Assembly (NCBI RefSeq): GCF_021088345.1
Contig: NZ_CP088156.1
Location: 8,237,001-8,301,000 of the forward strand
DNA: 64,000 bases
Direction of reading: 5' to 3'
DNA from: Bradyrhizobium ontarionense
GTDB taxonomy: Bacteria; Pseudomonadota; Alphaproteobacteria; Rhizobiales; Xanthobacteraceae
Positions 1 to 9,181 of this stretch are shown piece by piece. The translations under genes and the position numbers were made by a program. Positions within the stretch are counted from its first letter, which is position 1; the number at the start of each line of letters is the position of its first letter. The notes under the pieces are model-generated. The model ran no database searches and had not been told where the DNA came from. It saw only the letters and a list, made by a program, of their open reading frames with translations.

Positions 1-131
1 AGGCTGCCCGTGGCGTGCAGCAGCGGCTCCGGCATGTTGAGCGAGCGTGCCAGCAGCGATGTCGTAAGGCCTGCCAGCCACTGGCTGACTGCAGTGAGGG
101 GAAAACCCCCGGGATGGCGCTGCCTGCTCAT
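1..131 (-). CDS. 5' end of an unidentified gene, cut by the window edge
   Basis: A minus-strand frame opens with ATG at 131, six bases after an AGGAG ribosome binding site, and stays open to the window edge. The visible peptide starts MSRQRHPGGFPLTAVSQW. It is divergent from the XRE regulator at 232, so it may be that regulator's target. Too little is visible to name a family. Confidence 0.4.
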   Translation of the reverse strand, partial: MSRQRHPGGFPLTAVSQWLAGLTTSLLARSLNMPEPLLHATGS

Positions 132-231
132 GGTCATCTCCTGTGCCGACGACCATGATCGGGATCAGGAGGGAATTCGATTACCTCGCACGTCATGGAG
201 GCGCTGACGTCGCCATGATAAATATCGGCTC

Positions 232-1050
232 ATGACGACACAGATCGCCTCGGCGCGTGCCGACCGTGCCAAATCCCTCCATGTCGGCGAGCATCTGCGG
301 CAATGGCGGCAGCGCCGGCATCTCAGCCAGCTCGACCTCGCGCTCGATGCCGAGATCTCGGCGCGGCATCTGAGCTTCGTGGAGACCGGCCGCGCCGCGC
401 CGTCGCGCGACATGGTCCTCAAACTGGCGGAGCGGCTGGACGTGCCCCTGCGTGAACGCAACGTTCTGCTGGTGGCCGCCGGCTACGCCCCGGCGTTCCA
501 GCAGCGCCCGCTGGATGATCCGGCGCTGAAGCCCGCCCGCGAGGCGATGGCGCTCGTGCTCAAGGCCCACGAGCCCAATCCCGCGCTCGCCGTTGATCGG
601 CACTGGAACCTGGTGGCGGCGAACCGGATGGTGGCGCCGCTGCTCGCCAGCATTCCGGAGCGGCTGCTTGCGCCGCCGCTCAACGTGCTGCGCCTGGCCT
701 TCCATCCCGAGGGTCTCGCGCCGCGTACCGTCAATCTCGCCGAATGGTGCGGACATCTCTTGGAGCGGCTGCACCGGCAATGCGAGGCGACCGCGGACGC
801 GGGGCTGCTCAGGCTGCACGAGGAGCTCAGATCCTATCCGATCCCAGCGCGATCGGCGCCGTTGCCTGCGGACAACGTCGCCATTCCGTTCAGGCTTCGG
901 CATGGCGCCGACGTGCTGAGCTTCTTCTCGACCACGATGGTATTCGGCACGCCGGTCGACATCACGCTGTCGGAACTGGCGCTGGAGAGCTTCTTCCCGG
1001 CCGACGATCTCACCGCCATCAGGCTCAGGGAGATGGTTACCTCCCTGTGA
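232..1050 (+). CDS. XRE-family transcriptional regulator with MmyB-like C-terminal domain
   Basis: This 272-residue protein begins with a lambda-repressor-type helix-turn-helix at about residues 20-75, containing LSQLDLALDAEISARHLSF and ETGRAAPSRDMVLKLAERL. The remainder, from about residue 95, resembles the MmyB-like putative ligand-binding domain (LALVLKAHEPNPALAVDRHW-type segment and an FHPEGLAPR motif) seen in many actinobacterial and rhizobial regulators. Such proteins usually control a divergent or adjacent oxidoreductase gene. Here the divergent gene at 131 is cut off, and a DsbA-like oxidoreductase follows 66 bases downstream. An ACGTCA-N9-TGACGT inverted repeat at 190-210 could be its operator. 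No strong ribosome binding site precedes the ATG. Confidence 0.85.
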   Translation: MTTQIASARADRAKSLHVGEHLRQWRQRRHLSQLDLALDAEISARHLSFVETGRAAPSRDMVLKLAERLDVPLRERNVLLVAAGYAPAFQQRPLDDPALKPAREAMALVLKAHEPNPALAVDRHWNLVAANRMVAPLLASIPERLLAPPLNVLRLAFHPEGLAPRTVNLAEWCGHLLERLHRQCEATADAGLLRLHEELRSYPIPARSAPLPADNVAIPFRLRHGADVLSFFSTTMVFGTPVDITLSELALESFFPADDLTAIRLREMVTSL

Positions 1051-1116
1051 CCTCGCTTGCGTTGGCCGGGCCCGGGCTTATCTTGGGCCTGTCCAAGGGA
1101 ACCCGGGAGAGCCCGC

Positions 1117-1782
1117 ATGAGCACCTTGAAGCCGCTGATCATCGACGTCGTCTCCGATGTCGTCTGTCCCTGGTGCTATATCGGCAAGCGGCGGATCGAG
1201 GAGGCGCTGAAGCTCGCACCGGAGGTACCGGTCGAACTGAACTTCCGGCCGTTCTTCCTCAATCCCTGGGTGCCGCGCGAGGGCATCAGCCGTGACGAGT
1301 ATCTCACGACCAAGTTTGGTTCGGTCGAGGCCTACAAGGGCACCGCCGGCCGGGTGGTCGCGGCGGCCGAGCAGGAGGGGCTGAGCTATCGGCCCGACAA
1401 GGTCGCGCGCCAGCCCAACACGACCGACTGCCATCGCCTGATCCGCTGGGCGGGCTCGATCGGCAAGGCGCCCGAGATGAAGCAGCGACTGATGGAGCTG
1501 TACTTCCGCGACGGCGGCGACCTCACCGACGTCGAGGTGCTGGTGCAGGCCGCGGCCGATTGCGGGCTCGATGCCCAAGTGGTCCGCAAGATGCTGGCGA
1601 CCGACGAGGACGTGGCACTCGTGTCGGCGCAGGCGCAAGAGGCCGCCGAGAAGGGCATCTCCGGCGTGCCGACCTACGTGTTCGCGCAGAAATACGCTGT
1701 CTCCGGCGCGCAGGATCCGCAGATGCTGGCGCGTGCCATCCGCCAGGTGTCGGCCGAGGTCAACGCCCAGGCTGCGGAGTAG
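1117..1782 (+). CDS. DsbA-family oxidoreductase, FrnE-like
   Basis: This 221-residue protein has a thioredoxin-fold active site CPWC at residues 17-20, inside SDVVCPWCYIGKRR, which is the signature of the FrnE/2-hydroxychromene isomerase branch of the DsbA family. It has no signal peptide and is expected to be a cytosolic thiol oxidoreductase or isomerase. The GVPTYVF segment near residue 180 supplies the cis-proline loop. I chose the ATG at 1117 because GGGAGAG lies just upstream and the protein then begins with the first beta strand. The 3' end overlaps the convergent acyltransferase gene by 23 bases. Confidence 0.88.
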   Translation: MSTLKPLIIDVVSDVVCPWCYIGKRRIEEALKLAPEVPVELNFRPFFLNPWVPREGISRDEYLTTKFGSVEAYKGTAGRVVAAAEQEGLSYRPDKVARQPNTTDCHRLIRWAGSIGKAPEMKQRLMELYFRDGGDLTDVEVLVQAAADCGLDAQVVRKMLATDEDVALVSAQAQEAAEKGISGVPTYVFAQKYAVSGAQDPQMLARAIRQVSAEVNAQAAE

Positions 1783-3004
1783 CGGTCCGCCTCTTCCGCC
1801 AACCGCGGATGGCGTGGATAGCCCGGCGTCCGAGGCCGAGCCCCTCGCGGCGCGCGATCAAGGCGGCGTGGATGAGTTCGACGACGGGATCGCGCGCGTA
1901 GAGCGGCACCAGAACGTCGCCGATCGCGAGGCGTCCGCGCCAGATCGGATTGATCATGGGATGCTCGGGACCTGCGGTCGAATCGGCGGAGTTGATCCTC
2001 GGGTCGCTGCAGAGATGACGCGTCAGGTCGAGGGTCAATTGCACGCCGGGCGAATATCTCGCGAAACACTCGTCGACGCCGAGCTTGAAGAAGAAAGCGC
2101 GGTCCTGGTGGCGCAGCACGATGCCGGCGGCCACGGCAGCGTCACCGGCCAGGAGGCTGACGATCTCGCAGGCCTCATCCTGGGCGAGCGCAGGTGCGGC
2201 ACGGCGGATGAAGCTTGCATCGCCAGGGTGCTGGACCAGCGCCGTGCCGCGCCGTCCCTTCCAGCCGCTCGCCTCCAAGGTCAGGAACGTCTCGAGCGCC
2301 GCGGTGACCTCGCCGGGCGTGCGCGCGACCTCAAAACGGACTTCGCCATGCTCGGCCATTCGATGACGCTGGCGGCGCAGCTCCTTCAGCTTCTTTGCGC
2401 CGAGCGCATCCTGGAGCACCTTCTCGCCATCGCACGTCGCATCGAGGCAGGCCCGCTCATAGGATTGAACGATGCGCGGGCGTAGCCGCTCGCGACGCAG
2501 GACGGCGTCGAACGCCCGCATTGCGGCGCCAGCGATCGACATGTCACGCAGGAGCACAGCGCGCGCGCCCGTTCGTCGTGCCTCGTCGAGAAGTCGTGCC
2601 GTGGCCGCCTCCGCGCTGTCTCGGTCGAGCAGCGGCGTGCACAAGGTACCGTAGGGATGGCCACTGGCGAGAGCAGGCAGTGGCAACTTGCAGGCGCGCC
2701 ACAGCGATGTGACCGGCATCAGGCCGACGAGGCGTGGCCGGGGATCATCGGTCCATGCACTGAGGGCTGAGGTGCCGGTCCGCCCTCGTGCCGAGGCATT
2801 CACCGCGAGCTCCCAGCTTGGCAGATAGTAGCCGTTGGGTTCCACGGCCCGCGCAGCGAGCTCCTGCCAATCCGTCGGGGCGACCGAAGTCAGCGCCAGC
2901 ACTGTATGCCTGCCGGACGCAGCGCCGGCCACGCGGTCTTGTCTCGTTGCAATCGCACGATCGATGATCTCGGCCACGTCCCGGCAATCCCCCTGCTGCG
3001 CCAT
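1760..3004 (-). CDS. FemAB/CelD-like GNAT N-acyltransferase
   Basis: This 414-residue soluble protein has the two-lobed layout of the FemAB/CelD (BcsL-like) acyltransferase group. The second half contains KELRRQRHRMAEHGEVRFEV, LEASGWKGRRGTAL and an FFFKLGVDECFARYSPG segment, which correspond to the Acetyltransf_6-type GNAT fold and its acyl-CoA-binding strand. In relatives such genes lie near exopolysaccharide or cell-envelope genes. No such neighbours are visible here, so the substrate is unknown. It converges on and slightly overlaps the DsbA-like gene. Confidence 0.75.
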   Translation of the reverse strand: MAQQGDCRDVAEIIDRAIATRQDRVAGAASGRHTVLALTSVAPTDWQELAARAVEPNGYYLPSWELAVNASARGRTGTSALSAWTDDPRPRLVGLMPVTSLWRACKLPLPALASGHPYGTLCTPLLDRDSAEAATARLLDEARRTGARAVLLRDMSIAGAAMRAFDAVLRRERLRPRIVQSYERACLDATCDGEKVLQDALGAKKLKELRRQRHRMAEHGEVRFEVARTPGEVTAALETFLTLEASGWKGRRGTALVQHPGDASFIRRAAPALAQDEACEIVSLLAGDAAVAAGIVLRHQDRAFFFKLGVDECFARYSPGVQLTLDLTRHLCSDPRINSADSTAGPEHPMINPIWRGRLAIGDVLVPLYARDPVVELIHAALIARREGLGLGRRAIHAIRGWRKRRTATPQPGR

Positions 3005-3117
3005 GGTCGCGCAGCTCGATCGAATGGTATTTCAAAGCTGACAAGATAGGCCTTGCCGGTCCGCTCAGATTTGCGCGGCGGCCTTTACCGCGCATTCACC
3101 ACGGTCCAAGCTCGGGA

Positions 3118-4164
3118 TCAGCGGATCAGCGCAACGTCGCGGAATGCGCCGATCAACGGCTTCTCGAGCTTGCCCTCCATCCCCTGGAGGATCTCATAGG
3201 CTTTCTCGCGGGCCATCACCGGCTTGTAGCTGCGGTATTCGATGAGCGCCGAGAAGATGTCGGAGATGGTGAGGATGCGCGTCAGATCCGGAATGTTGTT
3301 GGCCATCAGCCCGTCGGGATAGCCGCTGCCGTCGAGGAATTCATGATGATGGCGGACCGCGTTCAGCACTTCCGCGGTGATGGCCGCGTTGTCCTTCAGC
3401 GCGTCGTATCCCGCCGCCGGATGGGTCTCGACCAGAGCCCGTTCCTTGACGTCGAGCCGGCCCGGCTTGTCGAGGATGGTCAGCGGGATCTTGGCCTTGC
3501 CGATGTCGTGGAACATCGCAGCCATGTAGAGCCGCTCGAGATCTGAGCTGTGAACGCCGAGGCTCAGCCCGAAGTCGATGGTGATGCCGGTCACCAGCAG
3601 ACAGTGTTGATAGGTGCCTTCATGGTGACGGCGAACGGTCGAGAGCCAGTCGGACAGGCCGTTCTCAGCAATGCAATCGGCAATGTGCCTGCCTGCCCGT
3701 CGGGTCTCATCGACGTCGATCTCAGCTCCGCCCAACACCGCTGCGAACATCGAGGCGATGCAGGCCGCGCCTGCAAAGGCGGCCTGTCGATCGTCCGCCG
3801 CGATGCTCTTTGCCGGCGGGCCTGGTCGCGCATCGAGCAGCTTTCCAAGCAACTGATTGCGGCTCGGCGTGTTCGACAAGACACTCGTGGCGCCCAGCGC
3901 ATAGGCCTGTACCGTCGACAGGCGCGATTTGTGGTTGGTCAGGAAGATGCGGCGAGGAATGCGCGCGAGGCGGTCGGAGATGTCCTTCAGCGCCGTGATG
4001 TTGTCGACGTCACGCAGGTCTGCAGCCACGATGATAGCGTCGATGTCGCGGCCTCGAATGCCGGCATCACCGATCAGTTCAGATGTGAGCGAGCAGCGCT
4101 CAGCCAGCATGCCGCGAAGCAAGGCAAGCCTGGCCGTATCGTCGCCGACGAGGTGAACGTTCAT
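3118..4164 (-). CDS. HD-GYP domain cyclic-di-GMP phosphodiesterase with degenerate receiver-like N-terminus
   Basis: The 348-residue product carries a complete HD-GYP domain at about residues 180-345. The HD pair is at 219-220 (FHDIGKAKIP), followed by a run HHHEFLDGSGYPDG with GYP at 281-283. Residues 1-110 look like a receiver fold but lack the acidic pocket and clear phosphoacceptor context, so phosphorylation is doubtful. HD-GYP proteins hydrolyse cyclic di-GMP. A PilZ protein, a possible c-di-GMP receptor, is encoded about 5 kb downstream. The gene is monocistronic, and 210 bases without a recognisable feature separate it from the lipoprotein gene. Confidence 0.88.
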   Translation of the reverse strand: MNVHLVGDDTARLALLRGMLAERCSLTSELIGDAGIRGRDIDAIIVAADLRDVDNITALKDISDRLARIPRRIFLTNHKSRLSTVQAYALGATSVLSNTPSRNQLLGKLLDARPGPPAKSIAADDRQAAFAGAACIASMFAAVLGGAEIDVDETRRAGRHIADCIAENGLSDWLSTVRRHHEGTYQHCLLVTGITIDFGLSLGVHSSDLERLYMAAMFHDIGKAKIPLTILDKPGRLDVKERALVETHPAAGYDALKDNAAITAEVLNAVRHHHEFLDGSGYPDGLMANNIPDLTRILTISDIFSALIEYRSYKPVMAREKAYEILQGMEGKLEKPLIGAFRDVALIR

Positions 4165-4376
4165 GGAGAACCAGGTCCAGTGGTCATTCCGCGTCTTAAT
4201 CGGACTGGATGTTCCCCAAGAATTGTTAAATTTGAGCCATTCGTTCGGTCTTCGGTGGCTGGTTTGCGTTAGCTAAGAACTAACACTTGTCACTGATGCG
4301 GTAGCAGGTTCCTGCGCAGCACGGCGGATGCCTAGCCCCGGTCGGCTTCCCCGATCGATGTCGCCTTAGGGTTGAA

Positions 4377-4787
4377 TCACTTCGTCGGAAGAACGGCCTG
4401 GTAGTTTTCGGAAATGCAATCGTCGCCTGCGACCGCGCGCCGGCGGTCGATAATCTCACCCTGCTTGATCGTCAGCCGATAGGTCTGACGCCGGAGCGGG
4501 GCGCCACTCACCGCAGTGATCTGGGCGCGGACGCAGGCGGTCCATGCATCGCCCTGATCGGCGCGCCGCACGGCCGAGGTCTCCAGGTCGCGCGGCTGCG
4601 TGGTCGCGACGAAGATCATGTCGAGGTTCTTGCGGACGAGCATCGGAACATCAGGCGGCGCTTCGGGCTGCGGCGGAGCCGGCTCGTTGGCGCGCATGAA
4701 TGCCGGCAGACGGGAATGGCTGTCTGCCGCGCAGCCTGCGACGAGCAGGGTCGTGAGTAGTCCAAATCGTGACGCCATCAGCCGCAT
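4377..4787 (-). CDS. putative outer-membrane lipoprotein, unknown function
   Basis: Starting at the ATG at 4787, the 136-residue protein opens with MRLMASRFGLLTTLLVAGC, a type II signal sequence with lipobox VAGC, so the mature protein is predicted to be lipidated. The rest holds a proline-rich stretch followed by a compact domain with two cysteines (TACVRAQ and DDCISENYQ) that may form a disulfide. I do not recognise the family. An upstream ATG at 4805 is possible but would put a charged extension before the signal peptide. Confidence 0.7.
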   Translation of the reverse strand: MRLMASRFGLLTTLLVAGCAADSHSRLPAFMRANEPAPPQPEAPPDVPMLVRKNLDMIFVATTQPRDLETSAVRRADQGDAWTACVRAQITAVSGAPLRRQTYRLTIKQGEIIDRRRAVAGDDCISENYQAVLPTK

Positions 4788-4999
4788 TTTGGACCAGGCT
4801 CGCATGCGGCGTGCACGCTAGTTCGCGATCGCGGCAAGGCTGCGGGCATCTTGTGCAGCAACGATGTCCGGCCGCGGTCGAATCGTTGGGTCCTGCGTCG
4901 GTGATGCGGCGCCCGGAGTGCGGCATTTGCTTTCGGCAATGAACCCAGCCGCAAAACGGTTCGACCAATCGGCACGTGATGTGCAGATTGGAGATTGCC

Positions 5000-6508
5000 A
5001 TGTTCCGCCACGCTTTCAGGGCCGCATTGCTTGCGGGCGGCCTGCTTGCCGGTCTGACGCCAGCCTTGGCCGAGAGCAGCAGACTGGCGCTTGTGATCGG
5101 GCAGTCAGCCTACCGGTCGGTGACACCGCTGCCGAACCCGGCGAACGACGCCCATGCGATGGCGAAGATGCTGGGAGAGGCCGGCTTCGATGTGACGACG
5201 GCTGCCGATCTGTCACAGAGGGATCTGAACCGCGAAGTCGGCGATTTCGCCGCCAAGATCGCGAGCAAGGGGCCCGATACGGTGGCGCTGGTGTTCTATG
5301 CCGGCCACGGGCTGCAGATCGACGGTGAGAATTATCTGATTCCCGTCGACGTCGATCCGCGCCGCGAGGCCGACATTCCGCTGCAGGCCGTGCGTCTCAA
5401 TGATCTTCTCAATACGCTCAACTCGGTGCCGAGCCGGATGCGCATTTTGCTGCTCGATGCCTGCCGCAACAACCCGTTCCCCACCATCAACCAAAGCGCC
5501 GGCCGCGGTCTGGCCCTGCTCGACACCAAGAGCGGAGCGCCGGGCACGTTCCTGTCCTATTCCACGTCGCCCGGGGCCGAAGCCGAGGACGGCAACGGCG
5601 CAAACAGCCCGTATACCAACGCGCTGCTGCAGGCCGCGCGCGAACCGGGCCTGCCGATCGAGGAGGCCTTCAAGCGGGTGCGCGTCGCCGTCAACAAGGC
5701 GACCGAAGGCCGGCAGACGCCGTGGGACTCATCCTCGCTGACCGAGGATTTCCGTTTCATCGGCGCGACCGACGCCAGTTCGGCCAATGCCGGGCCGCGG
5801 CCGGCGGTGGCCAAGCGCAGTGTCGATGAATGGAAGCGCAGCCTGCAGGGCAAGCCGATCGAGGCGGCGAACGAGATCATCGTCGGTGACGGCAGCGTCG
5901 AGGCCTATGAGGCCTTCGTCACGCTCTACACGGCTCCGCCCTATGGGCCGCAGGCGCGGCAATGGCTCGACCTCCACAACCGGATGGCAGCCTGGAATGA
6001 GGCCGTGCTGATCAATACCGTCGCAGCCTATCAGGGCTTTCTCGACCGCTATCCGGACAGCGATCTCACGCCGACGGCGCGCAAGCTGATCGAGCGGCTG
6101 CGCAACCGCCCGGCCGTGTCGCCGGTCGTTGCGTCCGCCAATGCAGCGATCCCCGCCGTCAATGCCGCGGCGTCAGCGGGCCCGTCGATCGCCCCGACCA
6201 ACGCCGCGCTCGGACCGACCTGTCCATGCTCGCAGACGCCTCCGGTCCGGAAGTCGGAGACGCCGAAGCGGGTTGAGGAAAAGCCGGTCCGGAAGCGGGA
6301 CGAGGACCCGCCGAAGCGCGCCAGCCGTGGTCCCCGGGTCCGCGATCCCGACGATGACGTCGTGGTCTATGCACCGCCGCCGCGGGAATATTACGGACCT
6401 CCGGTGCGGGTGGTGCCGCCGGTCAACCTCGGAATCGGCATCGGCGGTGGTTATGGTGGTGGCTACGGTCGGGGTCCTGCAAACTATCCGACGCGGCGGG
6501 GCTACTGA
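5000..6508 (+). CDS. exported caspase-like (peptidase C14) protein
   Basis: The start is the ATG at 5000, six bases after GGAG, and is followed by a signal peptide ending PALAES. Residues 27-260 form a caspase/metacaspase p20-type domain with RLALVIGQSAYR, the catalytic histidine in FYAGHGLQ (H103) and the catalytic cysteine in LLDACRNNPF (C155). The remainder is a helical region (about 290-375), then a low-complexity Pro/Lys/Arg tail and a Gly/Tyr-rich end. Relatives are common in Bradyrhizobium and usually have this long unstructured C-terminus. The location is probably periplasmic and substrates are unknown. A rho-independent terminator follows at 6533. Confidence 0.88.
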   Translation: MFRHAFRAALLAGGLLAGLTPALAESSRLALVIGQSAYRSVTPLPNPANDAHAMAKMLGEAGFDVTTAADLSQRDLNREVGDFAAKIASKGPDTVALVFYAGHGLQIDGENYLIPVDVDPRREADIPLQAVRLNDLLNTLNSVPSRMRILLLDACRNNPFPTINQSAGRGLALLDTKSGAPGTFLSYSTSPGAEAEDGNGANSPYTNALLQAAREPGLPIEEAFKRVRVAVNKATEGRQTPWDSSSLTEDFRFIGATDASSANAGPRPAVAKRSVDEWKRSLQGKPIEAANEIIVGDGSVEAYEAFVTLYTAPPYGPQARQWLDLHNRMAAWNEAVLINTVAAYQGFLDRYPDSDLTPTARKLIERLRNRPAVSPVVASANAAIPAVNAAASAGPSIAPTNAALGPTCPCSQTPPVRKSETPKRVEEKPVRKRDEDPPKRASRGPRVRDPDDDVVVYAPPPREYYGPPVRVVPPVNLGIGIGGGYGGGYGRGPANYPTRRGY

Positions 6509-6532
6509 GAGCCCGACATCGCATCCATGATT

Positions 6533-6565
6533 GCGGCCGTCCGAAAGGGCGGCCGCTTTCGTTTG
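6533..6565 (+). terminator. rho-independent terminator of the caspase-like gene
   Basis: A ten-base-pair stem (6533-6542 with 6547-6556, one G-T pair) with a GAAA tetraloop is followed by TTTCGTTT. It lies 25 bases after the stop codon of the caspase-like gene. Confidence 0.8.
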
Positions 6566-6747
6566 AACCGGCGGAGCGCGACCTCTCGTCGCCACCGCGC
6601 CCCGTCCCACCAAGCCGCCAGCTATCCCGGGCCGCGTCGTTCGTCCCGCGGCTGCAGCCATCCGTCCCATCCGCCTGGATCCGCTCTTCGTGGATGCTTT
6701 CATGGGGAGGTGCATCGCTTCGGATGCAGGCCAGCAGGGGTGAGGTC

Positions 6748-8772
6748 ATGTCATCGCGTCGGATTGCCGTCTGGGCAGCTGTCATTTCGGTTGCGGCGAC
6801 GCTGACACCCGCTTCGGCCTGGCAATACTGGGGCGGCGACGCCGGTGGAACGCGGTTCTCGCCTCTGGTGCAGATCACGCCGGCCAATGTCGATCGGCTC
6901 GTGCGCGCCTGGGAGTATCACACCGGTGACAGCGAGCGCCGGCCGCCCGCTGCGGCCGCTCGCACCAAGTTCGAGGCGACGCCGCTCCTGGTCGACGACA
7001 GCCTCGTATTCTGCACGCCGTTCAACGAGGTGGTCGCGCTCGATCCGGGGACGGGTGCGCAGAAATGGCGTTTCGATCCCAAGGTCGGCTACGGCCTTCG
7101 CCCCGCCAATCGCTATGCATGCCGCGGCGTCGCCCATTGGGTCGACGAGCGTGCGCCGGCAGACGCAGCCTGCCGCAGCCGGCTGTTCATGGGCACGGTC
7201 GATGCCCGGCTGATGGCGCTCGATGCGCGGACCGGCCAGCCTTGCGCCGGTTTCGGTGCTGACGGCGAGGTGCGCATCGACGTTGCAAAGGATCTGCTAT
7301 GGCCCGGCGAGTTCCAGATCACGTCGGCGCCGGTGGTGGGCCGCGACGTGGTGGTTGTCGGATCGTCGATCGGAGACAACCAGCGCGTCGATGCGCCGGC
7401 CGGCACCGTCCGCGGTTTCGACGCGCGCACCGGCCAGCTGCGCTGGAGTTTCGATCCGCTGATCCATGACGGTATCACCGCGGGCCACGGCAATGTCTGG
7501 GCGCCGATGTCGGTCGACGAGGAGCGCGGGCTGGTGTTCCTGCCGACATCCTCACCCAGTCCCGATTTCTTCGGCGGCGCGCGTCCGGGCGACAACCGCC
7601 ATGCCGATTCCGTGGTCGCGTTGCGGATCGCGACCGGCGCGCTGGTCTGGTCGTTCCAGACGACCCACCATGACGTCTGGGACTATGACCTGCCGGCGCA
7701 GCCGACCTTGGCGCGGCTCGAGACCGGGCAGGGCGCGCGTGACGTCGTGATGCAGCCGACCAAGCAGGGTTTCGTGTTTGTGCTCGACCGCGACACCGGC
7801 CTGCCGGTCTGGCCCGTCGAGGAGCGCGCGGTGCCGCAAGGCGCCGTCGAGGGTGAGGGGCTCTCGCTGACGCAGCCATTCCCGACCCATGTGCCGCCGT
7901 TGCTGGAGCAGCGCGTCGCATCGGAGGACATCTTCAGGGTGGTGCCGCGGATCATCGATTCCTCCTGCGACGATCAGCTCGCGCCGTTGCGCAATGACGG
8001 CCTGTACACGCCGCCCACCACGGGCGGCACGTTGCTCTATCCGATGACCGGCGGCGGCGTGAACTGGGGCGGCGCGGCGTTCGATCCCGTGCACCAGGTT
8101 CTCTACGTCAATGTCAGCCGCGCCATTCACATCATCAGGCTGATTCCGCGCGACCAGGCCGATCGGATGACCGCGCCGCGCGGCGTCGATTTCGGACTGC
8201 AGCGCGGCGCCCCGTTCGCGGTGACGCGGGCCGTCGCGATGTCCCGTCTCGGCCTGTTATGCAACCGGCCGCCCTGGGGCGAGATGGTCGCGGTCGATCT
8301 CAAGGCCGGCCGGATCCTGTGGCGATCGACGGTCGGCACCACGGAGGACCGCGCGCCGCTCGGGCTTGCGTTCAAGTGGGGCACGCCGCTGGTCAACGGC
8401 GTCGCCGTCACGGCCGGCGGGCTCGTCTTCACCGGCGCGATGGATGCCTATCTGCGCGCCTTCGATGCCGGTTCGGGGGAGGAGCTCTGGCAGGGGCGGC
8501 TGCCGGTCCCTGGCGTCGCCAATCCCATGACCTATCAGTGGCACGGCGAACAATATGTGGTGATCGCGGCCGGTGGTCATTCCGAGGCCGGCACGACACT
8601 GGGTGACAGCGTCGTGGCGTTCCGGCTGGCGCGACAGGGCGAGGGGCCATCGGTGTGGTCGCGGACGGTCGATCGTCCGGGCGGGCGGTTCGCCGGTAGT
8701 GCTCTGATGATAAGTCTTGCGCTGGCGGTACTGGTGCTCGTGTGGCGGCGATGGCGGTTGCGGCGGGTTTAG
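6748..8772 (+). CDS. PQQ-dependent dehydrogenase (glucose dehydrogenase-like), C-terminally membrane anchored
   Basis: The 674-residue product has a signal peptide (to about residue 25, ending PASA) followed by the quinoprotein beta-propeller: WQYWGGDAGGTRFSPL, repeated W-motif blades, TTHHDVWDYDLPAQPTL, a GGGVNWGGAAFDP segment and YVVIAAGGH near the end. These match membrane glucose dehydrogenase-type quinoproteins, which oxidise sugars or alcohols in the periplasm and pass electrons to ubiquinone. Unlike classical Gcd it lacks the five N-terminal membrane helices and instead ends with one hydrophobic segment (ALMISLALAVLVLVW) and a basic tail. The ATG at 6748 was chosen because it begins the signal peptide and follows GTGAGG. 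Confidence 0.85.
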   Translation: MSSRRIAVWAAVISVAATLTPASAWQYWGGDAGGTRFSPLVQITPANVDRLVRAWEYHTGDSERRPPAAAARTKFEATPLLVDDSLVFCTPFNEVVALDPGTGAQKWRFDPKVGYGLRPANRYACRGVAHWVDERAPADAACRSRLFMGTVDARLMALDARTGQPCAGFGADGEVRIDVAKDLLWPGEFQITSAPVVGRDVVVVGSSIGDNQRVDAPAGTVRGFDARTGQLRWSFDPLIHDGITAGHGNVWAPMSVDEERGLVFLPTSSPSPDFFGGARPGDNRHADSVVALRIATGALVWSFQTTHHDVWDYDLPAQPTLARLETGQGARDVVMQPTKQGFVFVLDRDTGLPVWPVEERAVPQGAVEGEGLSLTQPFPTHVPPLLEQRVASEDIFRVVPRIIDSSCDDQLAPLRNDGLYTPPTTGGTLLYPMTGGGVNWGGAAFDPVHQVLYVNVSRAIHIIRLIPRDQADRMTAPRGVDFGLQRGAPFAVTRAVAMSRLGLLCNRPPWGEMVAVDLKAGRILWRSTVGTTEDRAPLGLAFKWGTPLVNGVAVTAGGLVFTGAMDAYLRAFDAGSGEELWQGRLPVPGVANPMTYQWHGEQYVVIAAGGHSEAGTTLGDSVVAFRLARQGEGPSVWSRTVDRPGGRFAGSALMISLALAVLVLVWRRWRLRRV

Positions 8773-8785
8773 CGCCGCCGCATCG

Positions 8786-9037
8786 TCAGTCGAAAGCAAC
8801 GCCGATCCGCTTGTCGTGGCTCCAGACCGCGTGACAGCGCCGCGTGAACTTGTCGGCCGGGATCACCAGCGTGAAAGCCTCGGGCAGGCCAACCGGGCTG
8901 ATCACCTCGACGCGCGCGCCGGTGTCCGAGAGGTTGCGGACCATGCAATCGACGGCCCCGCCGCCGTCGAACGCCAGCCTGCCTTGCTTGAGCACCCGAT
9001 GCCGGGGTGCGATCCGTTTATCGTCTGTCTCGCTCAT
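8786..9037 (-). CDS. PilZ domain protein
   Basis: This 83-residue protein begins MSETDDKRIAPRHRVLKQG. It has the RxxxR-type c-di-GMP-binding signature (APRHRV) and the second PilZ motif near NLSDTGARVEV (the D/NxSxxG pattern). It is a stand-alone PilZ domain with no transmembrane segment and probably acts as a small c-di-GMP receptor. The start at 9037 gives the usual length for this rhizobial family. A further upstream ATG at 9112 lacks a ribosome binding site. Confidence 0.85.
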   Translation of the reverse strand: MSETDDKRIAPRHRVLKQGRLAFDGGGAVDCMVRNLSDTGARVEVISPVGLPEAFTLVIPADKFTRRCHAVWSHDKRIGVAFD

Positions 9038-9181
9038 CGCCTGTAACCCGATGCCGAATGGCGTCACCTTTCGCGTCAAAAGCGCGTAAAATAAATCACG
9101 CCCGGGTTTCATTCAGATAAATCCGATCCGCGAAGTCGGGCCTGCCGTCTTCGCATTTCGTTAACCACCGCAGCCCGTGGA

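Noticed and set aside
4969..4985. Sigma-54-like sequence CGGCACGTGATGTGCA just before the caspase-like gene
   Set aside because: GG and GC are ten bases apart, but the predicted start of transcription would fall about 4 bases before the ATG and beyond the ribosome binding site. It is probably a chance match.
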